Source of the DNA: Syntrophobacter sp. SbD2
GTDB lineage: Bacteria > Desulfobacterota > Binatia > UBA9968
Assembly (NCBI GenBank): GCA_945889495.1
Contig: CAMDBU010000043.1
Location: forward strand, 1 to 38,955
Length of the DNA stretch: 38,955 nt
Direction: 5' to 3'
Each line of letters opens with the position of its first letter. Position 1 is the stretch's first letter. Positions 29,666-37,089 of this stretch are shown here, one piece after another. A program made the translations under genes and the position numbers. The notes beneath the pieces are model-generated. The model did no database searches and was not told the origin of the DNA. It worked only from the letters and a program-made list of their open reading frames with translations.

Positions 29666-30640
29666 ATGCCACAGGAAATGACTTTTGGTGAAGCGCTCCT
29701 CGAAGCCATCGACGAGGTGGCGGAGAAAGATCCACGCATCGTTATGTTCAACCCGAGCTTCGCCGGCGAAGCCGGCCATGCCAAGCTCGCCGCGCTGCGC
29801 AAAAAATACGCCGCGCGAATCAAATATCCGCCCATCGCCGAGATCGGCTTCTGCGGCGTCGCCATCGGCGCGGCGATGGCCGGCCTGCGCCCCATTGTCG
29901 ACATCAGCACGGCGACGTTTTCCTACGAGGCGATCGCGCAGATCGTCAACGAAGCCGCCATCGCCCACTCCAACTCCGGCGGACTGACCAGCGCGCCGGT
30001 GACTTTTTATTTGAAGTTCGGCATCCGCGGCGGCGGCGGCGTGCAGCACTCCGGCAGCCCGCAGTCCTGGTACTGGAATACGCCAGGCTTGCAGGTGGTC
30101 ATGCCGTCGACGCCGGCCGACGCCAAGGGGCTCATGCGCACGGTATTGCTGAAGAGCAAAGATCCGACGATCTTCTTCGGCCACGACCGCTTGTTAGACG
30201 ACAAAGGCATGGTGCCCGACGGCGCCTATGAAATCCCCCTCGGCAAAGCCGACGTGAAACGCGCAGGCAAAGACGTCACCATCATCGCCCTGTCGATCCA
30301 AGTGCCACGCGCCTTGGCGGCAGCGGAAATATTGGCCAAAGAAGGCATCGACGCCGAAGTCATCGACCCGCGCACCCTCCAACCGCTCGACAAGCCGGCG
30401 CTGCTCGCGTCGGTGAAAAAAACCGGCCGTGTCGTCATCACCGACGAGAGCCCGGACAACTGCGGCGTCGCCGCCGGTCTAGCCGCGATCATCGCCGACG
30501 AAGGGTTCGCGAGCCTGCGCGCGCCGATCAAACGGGTATCGATCCCGCCCGTGCCAGTGCCCTACGCCGTGCCGCAGGAAGACTACGTGACGCCGCTAGC
30601 GGGAAGAATCGCCGAGGTGGCGCGGGCGCTGTGCAGATGA
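29666..30640 (+). CDS. Thiamine-diphosphate-dependent 2-oxoacid dehydrogenase E1, beta subunit
   Basis: The 324-residue transketolase-like subunit opens PQEMTFGEALLEAIDEVAEK and has RIKYPPIAEIGFCGVAIGAA, IRGGGGVQHSGSPQSWYWNT and VVMPSTPADAKGLMRTVLLK. The C-terminal domain contains VTIIALSIQVPRALAAAEIL and VIDPRTLQPLDKPALLASVK. These match the family, in which this subunit completes the active site with alpha and contacts E2. ATG and stop spacing (three bases after the alpha gene) indicates an operon. Without E2/E3 nearby, the complex must be completed from elsewhere, or the enzyme may act as a stand-alone decarboxylase or acetoin-type enzyme. Confidence 0.9.
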   Translation: MPQEMTFGEALLEAIDEVAEKDPRIVMFNPSFAGEAGHAKLAALRKKYAARIKYPPIAEIGFCGVAIGAAMAGLRPIVDISTATFSYEAIAQIVNEAAIAHSNSGGLTSAPVTFYLKFGIRGGGGVQHSGSPQSWYWNTPGLQVVMPSTPADAKGLMRTVLLKSKDPTIFFGHDRLLDDKGMVPDGAYEIPLGKADVKRAGKDVTIIALSIQVPRALAAAEILAKEGIDAEVIDPRTLQPLDKPALLASVKKTGRVVITDESPDNCGVAAGLAAIIADEGFASLRAPIKRVSIPPVPVPYAVPQEDYVTPLAGRIAEVARALCR

Positions 30641-30667
30641 TGTGGAGAGAATTCGGAATCGGATATT

Positions 30668-30743
30668 CTCTCGCAAAGGCGCGAAGGCGCAAAGTTAAGA
30701 AACGATAAATTCCGAACTTGGCGTCTTTGCGCCTTGGCGAGAG
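30668..30743. repeat. Intergenic hairpin repeat, family A, copy 3
   Basis: CTCTCGCAAAGGCGCGAAGG (from 30668) faces CTTTGCGCCTTGGCGAGAG (ending 30743). The arms are complementary with small bulges and have internal GCAAAG/CTTTGC iteration. It lies between the E1 beta gene and the secreted amidohydrolase gene, and the flanking words GAATCGGATATT and TTCCGAAC recur at the copy beginning 32607. Confidence 0.75.
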
Positions 30744-30773
30744 TAATCTTAGTTCTTCACTAAGGAGGCAGAC

Positions 30774-32579
30774 ATGATGCGTAAACGAAATGGGATTTTC
30801 ACAATCGTCGCTTTGTTCATCCTCGCGCTGCTGCGCGCCGACGGGCTCACCCAGCAGGCCGCAACCACCACGGTCTTGACCGGCGCGACGCTCATCGACG
30901 GCACCGGCCGCGCCGCGGTCGCCGACTCGGTGATCGTCATTCAGGACGGCAAGTTCACCGCGGTGGGCGGGCGCGGCACAAACTATCCCGCTGGCGCGAC
31001 GGTCATCAATGCCGCCGGCAAATTCATCATCCCCGGCCTGGTCGATAGCCACACTCACAGCCGCGCTTTCTGCGGCGAGCTCTATTTGAACCATGGCGTC
31101 ACCAGTCTTCACATCCTCAATCCCTGGGGCGCCAACGGCAACACGCTGGAAGTCGTGCGCGCCTCGCACTTGCCGGCCACGCGCACGCCGCGCTACTTCG
31201 GCAACGCCGACCGCTTCCCGCTGGCGCCGGGCATGACCCGCGAGCAGGTGCGCGAACAGTTCAAAGAATGGATCGCCAAGAAGCCCGACTTCGCCGTGCT
31301 GCCGTCCTACAACGAGCGCATCAAAGAGCCCTACGGCTGGGCGGCGGAGTTGATGCATGAGGCCGGGCTATTTATTTTCGGCCACACCGAAGACGCGCCG
31401 GCATCGAACCGTTTGGGACATGACGGCATCGAACATATCTGGGGCTACGCCCAGTATTTGATGACGCCGGCAGAATTGCACGGCTTCCAGACCGGCAAGC
31501 ATTTGCACTGGGGCACCTTTCTCAAGGACAAAGCGCGGGTCGATCAGTTGATCAAAGAGTCCATCGGCCGCGGCGCCTATTTGAACCCGACCTTGGTTTA
31601 CGAGTTGGGTTCGCTCAGCACCTTGGCGCGCAAGCATGAAGGGGATGTCTACGACGTCTATCGCAACGCCGCGTTGATGACCTACTATCCGCGCAACCTC
31701 GCCGACAGCTTGCTGCTCAAGTACCGCGCCGTGCGGACGTTTTCGAGCCGCTACGAAAATCCGGTGGCACTGGCCAACCTGGCGCCCAAAGACTTGCAGG
31801 AATTCAAAGACGCCTTCCGCCTGTCCCAGGAATTCACCAAGCGTTGGGTCGAGCTCGGCGGCAAGATCATCGGCGGCACCGACGATCCGTCCGTCGGCAC
31901 CTGCGGTCTGAGCGTGCATATGGAGATGGCGATGCTGGTGGAAGCGGGGTTGACGCCAATGCAGGCGATTCAATCCTTGTCGCTGTGGGGCGCCGAGATG
32001 CAGACGGCGAGAAAGAAAACACCGACCAAGCCAACGATGGGTCACATCGGCGAGGGCGCCAACGCCGATCTCGTCATACTCACGGCCAATCCGCTGACCA
32101 ATATCGACAACACAAAAAGGATCGAGCGCGTCATGAAAGGCGGCCGCTTCATGGAACTCGGCTACACGCCGCACTACACCAGCCCGGTGGTGGTCGGCGG
32201 CGCGATCCCGAGCACCGCGGTGCCGGAGCTGAGCGCCATCGCGCCGCACACCGTCGCCGAGGGCAGCGCAACTTTTGAGATCACCGTCGAAGGCGTCGGC
32301 TTCGTGACCAACTCCATCGTCCGCGTCGACGACCTGCCGGTGCCGACGACCTTCGTCGATATTCGCACTCTGAAAGCCCGTGTGCCCGCCAGCGCGGTCA
32401 GCCGCGCCACACCACATCGATTCAACTTCCCCGGCCCCGAACAACATGCCGGCATCTACGGCGACCGCACGGTGAAAATCACCGTCTTCAACGGCCCCCC
32501 CGACGGCGGCCTGTCGAACCCAGTCGCCCTGCGCGTGTTCGCCAAATGGCTGGCGGAGGAAAAGAAGTTGGGCAAGTGA
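30774..32579 (+). CDS. Exported amidohydrolase (imidazolonepropionase-like) with C-terminal IPT/TIG-like domain
   Basis: The 601-residue protein starts at an ATG with AAGGAGG five bases upstream. It has a signal peptide (KRNGIFTIVALFILALLRAD). The catalytic part begins VLTGATLIDGTGRAAVADSV, with metal-binding histidines in GLVDSHTHSRAF, a long barrel insertion, H in FIFGHTEDAP and the aspartate in IIGGTDDPSVG; GEGANADLVILTANPL closes the barrel. Residues about 482-595 form a separate beta-rich segment (VPELSAIAPHTVAEGSATFE, ITVEGVGFVTNSIVRVDD) resembling IPT/TIG immunoglobulin-like domains. This suggests a periplasmic or surface-exposed hydrolase. The substrate is unknown; imidazolonepropionase-like proteins act on amide or ester bonds in cyclic compounds. 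Confidence 0.83.
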   Translation: MMRKRNGIFTIVALFILALLRADGLTQQAATTTVLTGATLIDGTGRAAVADSVIVIQDGKFTAVGGRGTNYPAGATVINAAGKFIIPGLVDSHTHSRAFCGELYLNHGVTSLHILNPWGANGNTLEVVRASHLPATRTPRYFGNADRFPLAPGMTREQVREQFKEWIAKKPDFAVLPSYNERIKEPYGWAAELMHEAGLFIFGHTEDAPASNRLGHDGIEHIWGYAQYLMTPAELHGFQTGKHLHWGTFLKDKARVDQLIKESIGRGAYLNPTLVYELGSLSTLARKHEGDVYDVYRNAALMTYYPRNLADSLLLKYRAVRTFSSRYENPVALANLAPKDLQEFKDAFRLSQEFTKRWVELGGKIIGGTDDPSVGTCGLSVHMEMAMLVEAGLTPMQAIQSLSLWGAEMQTARKKTPTKPTMGHIGEGANADLVILTANPLTNIDNTKRIERVMKGGRFMELGYTPHYTSPVVVGGAIPSTAVPELSAIAPHTVAEGSATFEITVEGVGFVTNSIVRVDDLPVPTTFVDIRTLKARVPASAVSRATPHRFNFPGPEQHAGIYGDRTVKITVFNGPPDGGLSNPVALRVFAKWLAEEKKLGK

Positions 32580-32606
32580 GTCGGTTTTTTGCAGAATCGG
32601 ATATTA

Positions 32607-32717
32607 CTCTCGCAAAGGCGCAAAGCGCGCAAAGTTCGGAGGAGAAAAATGGCGAGGTCCAGAGAAGCTCTTAACCATCACTTTCCGAACTTTGCGGCCT
32701 TGGCGTCTTTGCGAGAG
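32607..32717. repeat. Intergenic hairpin repeat, family A, copy 4, overlapping a gene start
   Basis: CTCTCGCAAAGGCGCAAAG (from 32607) pairs with CTTTGCGAGAG-type sequence ending at 32717, with flanking ATCGGATATT and TTCCGAAATCCGAT outside. The loop contains GGAGGAG and the ATG at 32649, so the 5' end of the Bug/TctC-type gene lies inside the element. A further half-arm (CGCCCTTTGCGCTTTTTGCG) follows at about 32738-32757. Confidence 0.7.
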
Positions 32718-33779
32718 AAATTCCGAAATCCGATTTTGCGCCCTTTGCGCTTTTTGCGGTTAACTCTCTTCGGACTTCTCGCCGCCAGCCTACCGCCGCT
32801 TTCCGGCATGGTAACGTCAACAACCCATGATTACTACAAAGGTAAAACCATCCGCTTCATCGTCGCCTTCAGTCCCGGCGGCACCTTCGACGCCTACACG
32901 CGGGTGATCGCGCGCCATTTCGGCAAGCATGTGCCAGGAAATCCGACCATCGTCGTCGAAAACATGACCGGCGCCGGCGGTTTCATCCAGGCCAACTTCA
33001 TGTACCAGCGCGCCAAGCCCGATGGCCTGACCATCGGCAACAACCAGGGTAGTTTCATCCTGCAACAAATCATGGGCGCCCGCGGCATCGAGTTCGACAG
33101 CCGCAAGTTTGAATTCATCGGCGTACCGACGGAGTTTCATCCGGTCTGCGCGCTGACCAAAGCGAGCGGCCTCACCACCATGGAGCGCTGGTTCGCCGCC
33201 AAAGAGCCGGCCAAGCTTGGTGGCATCGGCCCCGGCACCGGCCCATCCGACATCGCCCGCACGATCAAGGCCGCGCTGCCGACGTTGCCATCGCGGGTCA
33301 TCGACGGCTACAAGGGCGCCGCCGATGTGCGCCTCGCCGCCGACGCCGGCGAGCTCGCGGGCTTCTGCGCCGCCTGGGAAGGCATCAAACTTTTGTGGAG
33401 GAAGTCGATAGACAGCGGCGACGTCTCAGTGGTCCTGCAAGTAGCGCCGAAAAAACACCCCGAGCTGCCCAACGTGCCACTCGCCATCGATTTCGCGAAA
33501 TCGGATGAAGCCAAGCAAATCCTGAAGTACGCGGTGCAGGACGTCGCCGTTCTTCAATACCTCTACTTCCTGCCACCGGCGACCAATAAAGAAATCCTCC
33601 GCACCCTGCGCAAGAGTTTTCTCGATACCTTGAAAGATCCCGAGTTTCTCGCCGAGATGAACAAAGCCAACCTGGCGGTCACGCCGGTGGGCGGCGAAAC
33701 GATTGAGGGCATCGTCTCCGGTCTGTTCAAACTCGACGCAGGAATGGTTGCCAGACTAAAGAGCGTACTGGTACCGTAG
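32649..33779 (+). CDS. Bug/TctC-type substrate-binding protein with repeat-derived N-terminus
   Basis: Residues from about 59 onward are a normal Bug/TctC protein: DYYKGKTIRFIVAFSPGGTF, YTRVIARHFGKHVPGNPTIV, NMTGAGGFIQANFMYQRAKP and DGLTIGNNQGSFILQQIMGA. The ATG at 32649, with GGAGGAG four bases upstream, gives a 376-residue protein. Its first 30 or so residues (ALNHHFPNFAALASLREKFR) are translated family A repeat. The hydrophobic stretch LRLTLFGLLAASLPPLSG is the export signal. A TTG 29 codons further on would give a compact signal peptide (MRLTLFGLLAASLPP) but has no ribosome-binding site. The original start was probably displaced by the repeat. Partners TctA/TctB are absent. Confidence 0.8.
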   Translation: MARSREALNHHFPNFAALASLREKFRNPILRPLRFLRLTLFGLLAASLPPLSGMVTSTTHDYYKGKTIRFIVAFSPGGTFDAYTRVIARHFGKHVPGNPTIVVENMTGAGGFIQANFMYQRAKPDGLTIGNNQGSFILQQIMGARGIEFDSRKFEFIGVPTEFHPVCALTKASGLTTMERWFAAKEPAKLGGIGPGTGPSDIARTIKAALPTLPSRVIDGYKGAADVRLAADAGELAGFCAAWEGIKLLWRKSIDSGDVSVVLQVAPKKHPELPNVPLAIDFAKSDEAKQILKYAVQDVAVLQYLYFLPPATNKEILRTLRKSFLDTLKDPEFLAEMNKANLAVTPVGGETIEGIVSGLFKLDAGMVARLKSVLVP

Positions 33780-33843
33780 ACAAGGCCGGCGCTCGACCGG
33801 TGTGCACCCCAAAATCCCCCCTGAGCAGCTTGGAAATCCCAAG

Positions 33844-33873
33844 TTGACGCGATCATCGGCGCTGCAATACAAT
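33844..33873 (+). promoter_or_regulatory. Candidate sigma-70 promoter of the lipoprotein gene
   Basis: TTGACG (33844-33849) and TACAAT (33868-33873) are separated by 18 bases, and each deviates from consensus at only one position. The start codon lies 68 bases past the -10 box, preceded by AAGGAG. Confidence 0.5.
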
Positions 33874-33941
33874 ACACCGAAGTAGAGTTCGCTAGGTCGT
33901 CCAAGTTCCTAGAGCGACAATATTTGCAAAAGGAGAATGCC

Positions 33942-34226
33942 ATGATTGCTAACAATTTCCGTTGTCGCGAGGTCCTCACCGTCATCGGAGTAGCCCTCAC
34001 CTTAAGCAGCTGCGCCGCACGCGTAGACTACAGCGACTCCGACGACTATGGCTCCCGGAGCCGAAGCTCATCTTCGGGACGCTCGACAGGCATCAACGTC
34101 GGCTTGGGCATCCTCGGCGCCGGCGTCTCCGCCATCGTCGGCGGCCGCGCGGAGAACAAGGATCAAAAGCCGGAAGAGAAGAAAGAACCGACGGCCGAAG
34201 AAGCCGAGAAGAAGCCGACTCAGTAG
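33942..34226 (+). CDS. Small lipoprotein with glycine-zipper-like segment
   Basis: The 94-residue protein starts at an ATG with AAGGAG six bases upstream. The signal peptide ends in the lipobox LSSC (L21-C24), so the mature protein should be lipid-anchored at C24. A serine/aspartate-rich linker (YSDSDDYGSRSRSSSSGRST) leads to GINVGLGILGAGVSAIVGG, a glycine-spaced hydrophobic stretch. The C-terminus is highly charged (EEKKEPTAEEAEKKPTQ). No family is recognised beyond the general pattern of small envelope lipoproteins. It has a good promoter and is transcribed alone. A start six codons further upstream is possible but has a weaker ribosome-binding site. Confidence 0.7.
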   Translation: MIANNFRCREVLTVIGVALTLSSCAARVDYSDSDDYGSRSRSSSSGRSTGINVGLGILGAGVSAIVGGRAENKDQKPEEKKEPTAEEAEKKPTQ

Positions 34227-34261
34227 GCGTCGAGGTCAACCTCGACTATCAGTTTCAACGA

Positions 34262-34423
34262 TCCGGCAACAACCACTTCCTGTTCGCCAGCGACTTCCCC
34301 CACGAAATTGGCCCCAAGATATCCTCCACGATCTAAGAACTGGAAGAATACGAAGGGCTCAGCAATGAGGATAAGGCAGCGATACTCTGGGGCAATGCGC
34401 TGCAGTTTTATCAGGTGGCTTAA
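34262..34423 (+). pseudogene. C-terminal relic of an Amidohydro_2-type gene
   Basis: In one frame this stretch encodes NNHFLFASDFPHEIGPKISS-TI, then an in-frame TAA at 34334, then ELEEYEGLSNEDKAAILWGN and ALQFYQVA before a second TAA at 34421. The pattern (ASDFPHE, then LS-EDK-A-ILWGNA-FY) is the C-terminus of Amidohydro_2 proteins. The remaining five-sixths of the gene is missing. It lies directly after the lipoprotein gene, and the frame may extend back to 34226. It is not related in detail to the three intact amidohydrolases here. Confidence 0.65.
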
Positions 34424-34501
34424 ACGTACCAGGCCACACGCGCTAAACCGGGCGTGGCGCCGGGGCTTGACCCAGTATGCACCCAACGGCATAATAACAA
34501 T

Positions 34502-34864
34502 GTGACTTGGGTGGTTGAGATTAGCACGGAATTCGAACCTGAATTTCGCGCATTACAGGAAGAGGTGCAGGTAGAAATTCTCGCTTTGGCCCGTCTACTC
34601 CAGCAGTTCGGCCCCCAACTTGGTCGACCGCGCGTCGATACTCTTAACGGCTCACACCACAAGAATATGAAGGAACTACGCTTCGCTGCGGCCGATGGCG
34701 AATGGCGAGTCGCCTTTGCCTTAGATCCCAAACGCCGGGCGATCCTCCTGGTGGCGGGAGACAAGAGCGGCACTAGTCAGAAGCGGTTTTACCGGCAGCT
34801 CATTACCAAGGCCGATGAGCGATTTGACGCTCATCTCGGCCGATTGAAAACGGAGAGAAGGTAA
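34502..34864 (+). CDS. RelE/HigB-type toxin (phage Gp49-like)
   Basis: The 120-residue protein has the RelE/HigB fold pattern: WVVEISTEFEPEFRALQEEV, LARLLQQFGPQLGRPRVDTL, KNMKELRFAAADGEWRVAFA and KRRAILLVAGDKSGTSQKRF. The conserved K-ELR, WRV-FA and GDK positions are typical of ribosome-dependent mRNA endonucleases of the Gp49/HigB-2 group. I chose the GTG at 34502, since it starts the first conserved strand; a more upstream ATG at 34454 would add sixteen unmatched residues. The antitoxin gene begins two bases after the stop, so the two are cotranscribed with the toxin first, as usual for HigBA. Confidence 0.85.
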   Translation: MTWVVEISTEFEPEFRALQEEVQVEILALARLLQQFGPQLGRPRVDTLNGSHHKNMKELRFAAADGEWRVAFALDPKRRAILLVAGDKSGTSQKRFYRQLITKADERFDAHLGRLKTERR

Positions 34865-34866
34865 CC

Positions 34867-35199
34867 ATGACTAAAAACGTGAACGACATCATCAAAAACC
34901 TTACGCCGGCACAGCGCAAGCGGGTCGAAAAACGAGCGGCGGCGCTCATCGCCGAGGAAATGACGCTCCGCCAACTTCGCCATGCCCGCAAACTGACCCA
35001 ACAAAGGCTCGCCAAATGTCTGCACATCGGCCAAGAGGGCGTCTCGAAAATCGAGCAGCGCACAGACCTGTTGATCTCCACGCTGCGCAGCTGCGTCAAA
35101 GGCATGGGCGGAGATCTTCACTTGGTCGCCGAATTTCCCGATCGCCCGCCCGTGGAGCTCGTGGGGTTTGCCGGCCTCGAAGACGATCAGCGCAAATAA
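34867..35199 (+). CDS. XRE-type helix-turn-helix antitoxin (HigA-like)
   Basis: The 110-residue partner of the preceding toxin has an N-terminal helical segment (TKNVNDIIKNLTPAQRKRVE, then KRAAALIAEEM). The helix-turn-helix is at residues about 40-90 (LRQLRHARKLTQQRLAKCLH, IGQEGVSKIEQRTDLLISTL). The C-terminus, DLHLVAEFPDRPPVELVGF, is the toxin-neutralising tail common to this group. It probably binds its own promoter. It has a good ribosome-binding site in the toxin end (GGAGAGAAGG). The next gene, encoding a SIR2-like protein, starts 28 bases after its stop, so cotranscription is possible. Confidence 0.87.
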   Translation: MTKNVNDIIKNLTPAQRKRVEKRAAALIAEEMTLRQLRHARKLTQQRLAKCLHIGQEGVSKIEQRTDLLISTLRSCVKGMGGDLHLVAEFPDRPPVELVGFAGLEDDQRK

Positions 35200-35227
35200 G
35201 AAAAAAAGCGTGGCTGCGACGAAAACC

Positions 35228-36298
35228 ATGGTCAATGTCACGACACCGAAGTCCCTTGTCTTGGTCGTCGGCGCCGGCGCTAGCAATGAAGCCAATCTGC
35301 CGACGGGCGCCGAGCTCAAAAAACAGATTGCCAACGCCCTCGACATCCAGTTGGAATTGGGCAGGGGTATTACTCGCGGGGACCCGCGCATCTTGGAGGC
35401 GTATCGAACAATTGCTCACCTTGATCAGAAACTAAAGGATAACATTAATCCACTGGTACTCGCCGGACGGCGAATCCGTGATGGCATGCCACAAGCGATT
35501 TCGGTCGACAATTTCATTGACAACCATCGCGACGACAAAACAATCGCTCAATGCGGGAAATTAGCAATTGTCCGATGTATTCTAGCCGCCGAACAAGCGA
35601 GTAAATTATTTGTAGACACGAGCAATATCAACAATAAAATAGCCTTCGCCAAAATCGAATCAACGTGGTTCAATTCGTTCTTCCAACTACTCACCGAGAA
35701 TTGCCCGGCAACGGATCTGCCAGCTAGGCTGTCTCAGATCGCTATAATCTGCTTCAACTACGACCGATGCCTCGAGCACTACCTTTGCGCCAGCTTGCAG
35801 AACTATTACGGCATGGAATTAACTGCCGCGGCAGAAGTCCTTCGAAACCTAGAAATCCATCACCCCTACGGAATGGTTGGTCGATTGCCATGGCAAGACC
35901 ACGCAGCCGGATTCGAATTCGGGGGAGAGCCGGACGGTAAAAAGCTGATCGACCTATCTGAGGAATTGAGAACTTTTACCGAAGGGATCGATCCAACGAA
36001 GAGCGATATACAATCCATAAGCGCCATTCTCGCATCAGCGCAAAGAATCGCGTTTCTCGGCTTCGCTTTCCACCGTCTAAACATTCAACTTCTGTTCGCT
36101 ATGAAACCCAATCAGCAAAATTCAAGAAACTGTCCGGTTTATGCGACTGCGTTTGGAGTGTCTTACTCGGACTGCCAGAAGATCACAGAGGAGTTAGGCC
36201 AATACGCTGGAATTGAGCAATCATCAATCAGAATAAAGAACGAACTCAAGTGCGCAGGGCTGTTTCACGAGTACCGGCGGAGTCTAGCGCTCGCGTGA
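35228..36298 (+). CDS. SIR2-like domain protein
   Basis: The 356-residue protein has the SIR2-like Rossmann features: LVLVVGAGASNEANLPTG (G15-S19) at the N-terminus, ICFNYDRCLEHYL at residues 174-186 (N177, D179), HHPYG at 211-215 and a C-terminal IAFLGFAFHRLNIQLL. These match the SIR2_2 type seen in bacterial NAD-degrading defence effectors, rather than deacetylase sirtuins. The zinc-binding cysteines of true sirtuins are absent. The middle is divergent and helical. I chose the ATG at 35228; a TTG at 35168 overlaps the antitoxin gene. It follows a toxin-antitoxin pair, so it may be a defence cassette. GC content and codon use are lower than in its neighbours, which supports acquisition. Function is inferred only. 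Confidence 0.68.
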   Translation: MVNVTTPKSLVLVVGAGASNEANLPTGAELKKQIANALDIQLELGRGITRGDPRILEAYRTIAHLDQKLKDNINPLVLAGRRIRDGMPQAISVDNFIDNHRDDKTIAQCGKLAIVRCILAAEQASKLFVDTSNINNKIAFAKIESTWFNSFFQLLTENCPATDLPARLSQIAIICFNYDRCLEHYLCASLQNYYGMELTAAAEVLRNLEIHHPYGMVGRLPWQDHAAGFEFGGEPDGKKLIDLSEELRTFTEGIDPTKSDIQSISAILASAQRIAFLGFAFHRLNIQLLFAMKPNQQNSRNCPVYATAFGVSYSDCQKITEELGQYAGIEQSSIRIKNELKCAGLFHEYRRSLALA

Positions 36299-36405
36299 AC
36301 GGTCAAGGTCAGGAATCGGTGTCAGGTCAGGAATCAGGGACATGCTTTGCTCGTTTGATATCAACTTGCGCTAAAGCATCCATAGCCGGCACCGCATCTC
36401 TCCAA
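36299..36405. other. Short spacer with direct 'GGTCAGGAATC' repeat
   Basis: GTCAGGAATC occurs at about 36308-36317 and again within GGTCAGGAATCAGGGACATG at about 36325-36344. Similar words are common in dispersed, transposase-linked repeats. No gene is visible. Confidence 0.35.
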
Positions 36406-36697
36406 TCACTCCCCCAACCCATACAACCGCGCCGCATTCTCCCCAAGTATCCGCTTCTTCGCCGCCGCTGACATCTCCGCCTGCTGAATCGGCCCAACGG
36501 TGTTGGGCCATTTGCTGTCGGGGTGCGAATAGTCCGACGCCGACATGATGCAGTGGTCGCTGACGACGTAGGGCAAGGTTTTTTCGCCGGGCTCGCAGGA
36601 GACGATCATGCAGCCACTCGTAAACAAAGCGTTGGGCTTGGTGCGCTTACTGGAAATTTTTCGGCGCGACAGGCCGTCGTAGATCGCTGTCGCATGC
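36406..36697 (-). pseudogene. Truncated duplicate of the amidohydrolase gene at 37592
   Basis: Read on the minus strand, the region encodes AIYDGLSRRKISSKRTKP, LFTSGCMIVSCEPGEKTLPY, CIMSASDYSHPDSKWPNT and KKRILGENAARLYGLGE. These match the last third of the 37592-38707 protein residue by residue, apart from a three-residue deletion after YVVS. By eye the DNA is about 85% identical over 280 bases. Homology ends abruptly near 36697, and no start or N-terminal part exists. The altered ASDYSHPD (intact copy: ASDYPHPD) shows drift. A toxin-antitoxin module lies between relic and source. Confidence 0.75.
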
Positions 36698-36759
36698 GCG
36701 CCGCGTTTGGGAGTAGTGGGCGACATCGTACGTCATTCCGTAGTTCTCGTTCAACCCAT

Positions 36760-37089
36760 TCAACTGGCAAGCGAAATTTCCTGATAGGGTTCCCCCACCT
36801 TGTGCTGGGCAATCCGAATTGTAACCTTGCGATCCAAACGTTTGAGAAAATCTAGCAACTTGTCGGTGGTGAAGCGGCTGTAATGTCCGTTCATCAAATG
36901 CGATACATCCGACTGCGCGATACCAAGGACAGCGCCAATGTCTTTCTGTTTAAGTTTTTTGTCGCTGACGATCTTATGAACGCAAAAGCCGATCTGCGCC
37001 CGGGCAAACAGCTCATCGGAATCCTTGAGCCCTAAATCGGCGAAGACATTCCCGCTGCCCTCTTCAAACCTGATTTTCTTTTTCGCCAC
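36760..37089 (-). CDS. XRE-type antitoxin
   Basis: The 109-residue protein has GNVFADLGLKDSDELFARAQ near the start, then the helix-turn-helix LKQKDIGAVLGIAQSDVSHL (residues about 48-67) and a tail FLKRLDRKVTIRIAQHKVGE. This is the XRE (HigA2-like) antitoxin pattern. I chose the GTG at 37089, with AAAGGAG ten bases upstream; the TTG at 37098 sits too close to that ribosome-binding site. The gene overlaps the end of the toxin gene by 26 bases, so translation is coupled. It probably also represses the operon through the palindrome at 37466. Confidence 0.83.
   Translation of the reverse strand: MAKKKIRFEEGSGNVFADLGLKDSDELFARAQIGFCVHKIVSDKKLKQKDIGAVLGIAQSDVSHLMNGHYSRFTTDKLLDFLKRLDRKVTIRIAQHKVGEPYQEISLAS

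Noticed and set aside
31368-32447. Long antisense open frame (359 codons) opposite the exported amidohydrolase gene
   Set aside because: The sense frame has clear family motifs and a strong ribosome-binding site. The antisense product is histidine/glutamine/arginine-rich with no recognisable domain, a normal by-product of GC-rich third positions.
34334-34336. In-frame TAA in the amidohydrolase relic as a recoding site
   Set aside because: The gene is truncated at its 5' end anyway, and TAA is not known to be recoded in this way. A decayed relic is the simple explanation.
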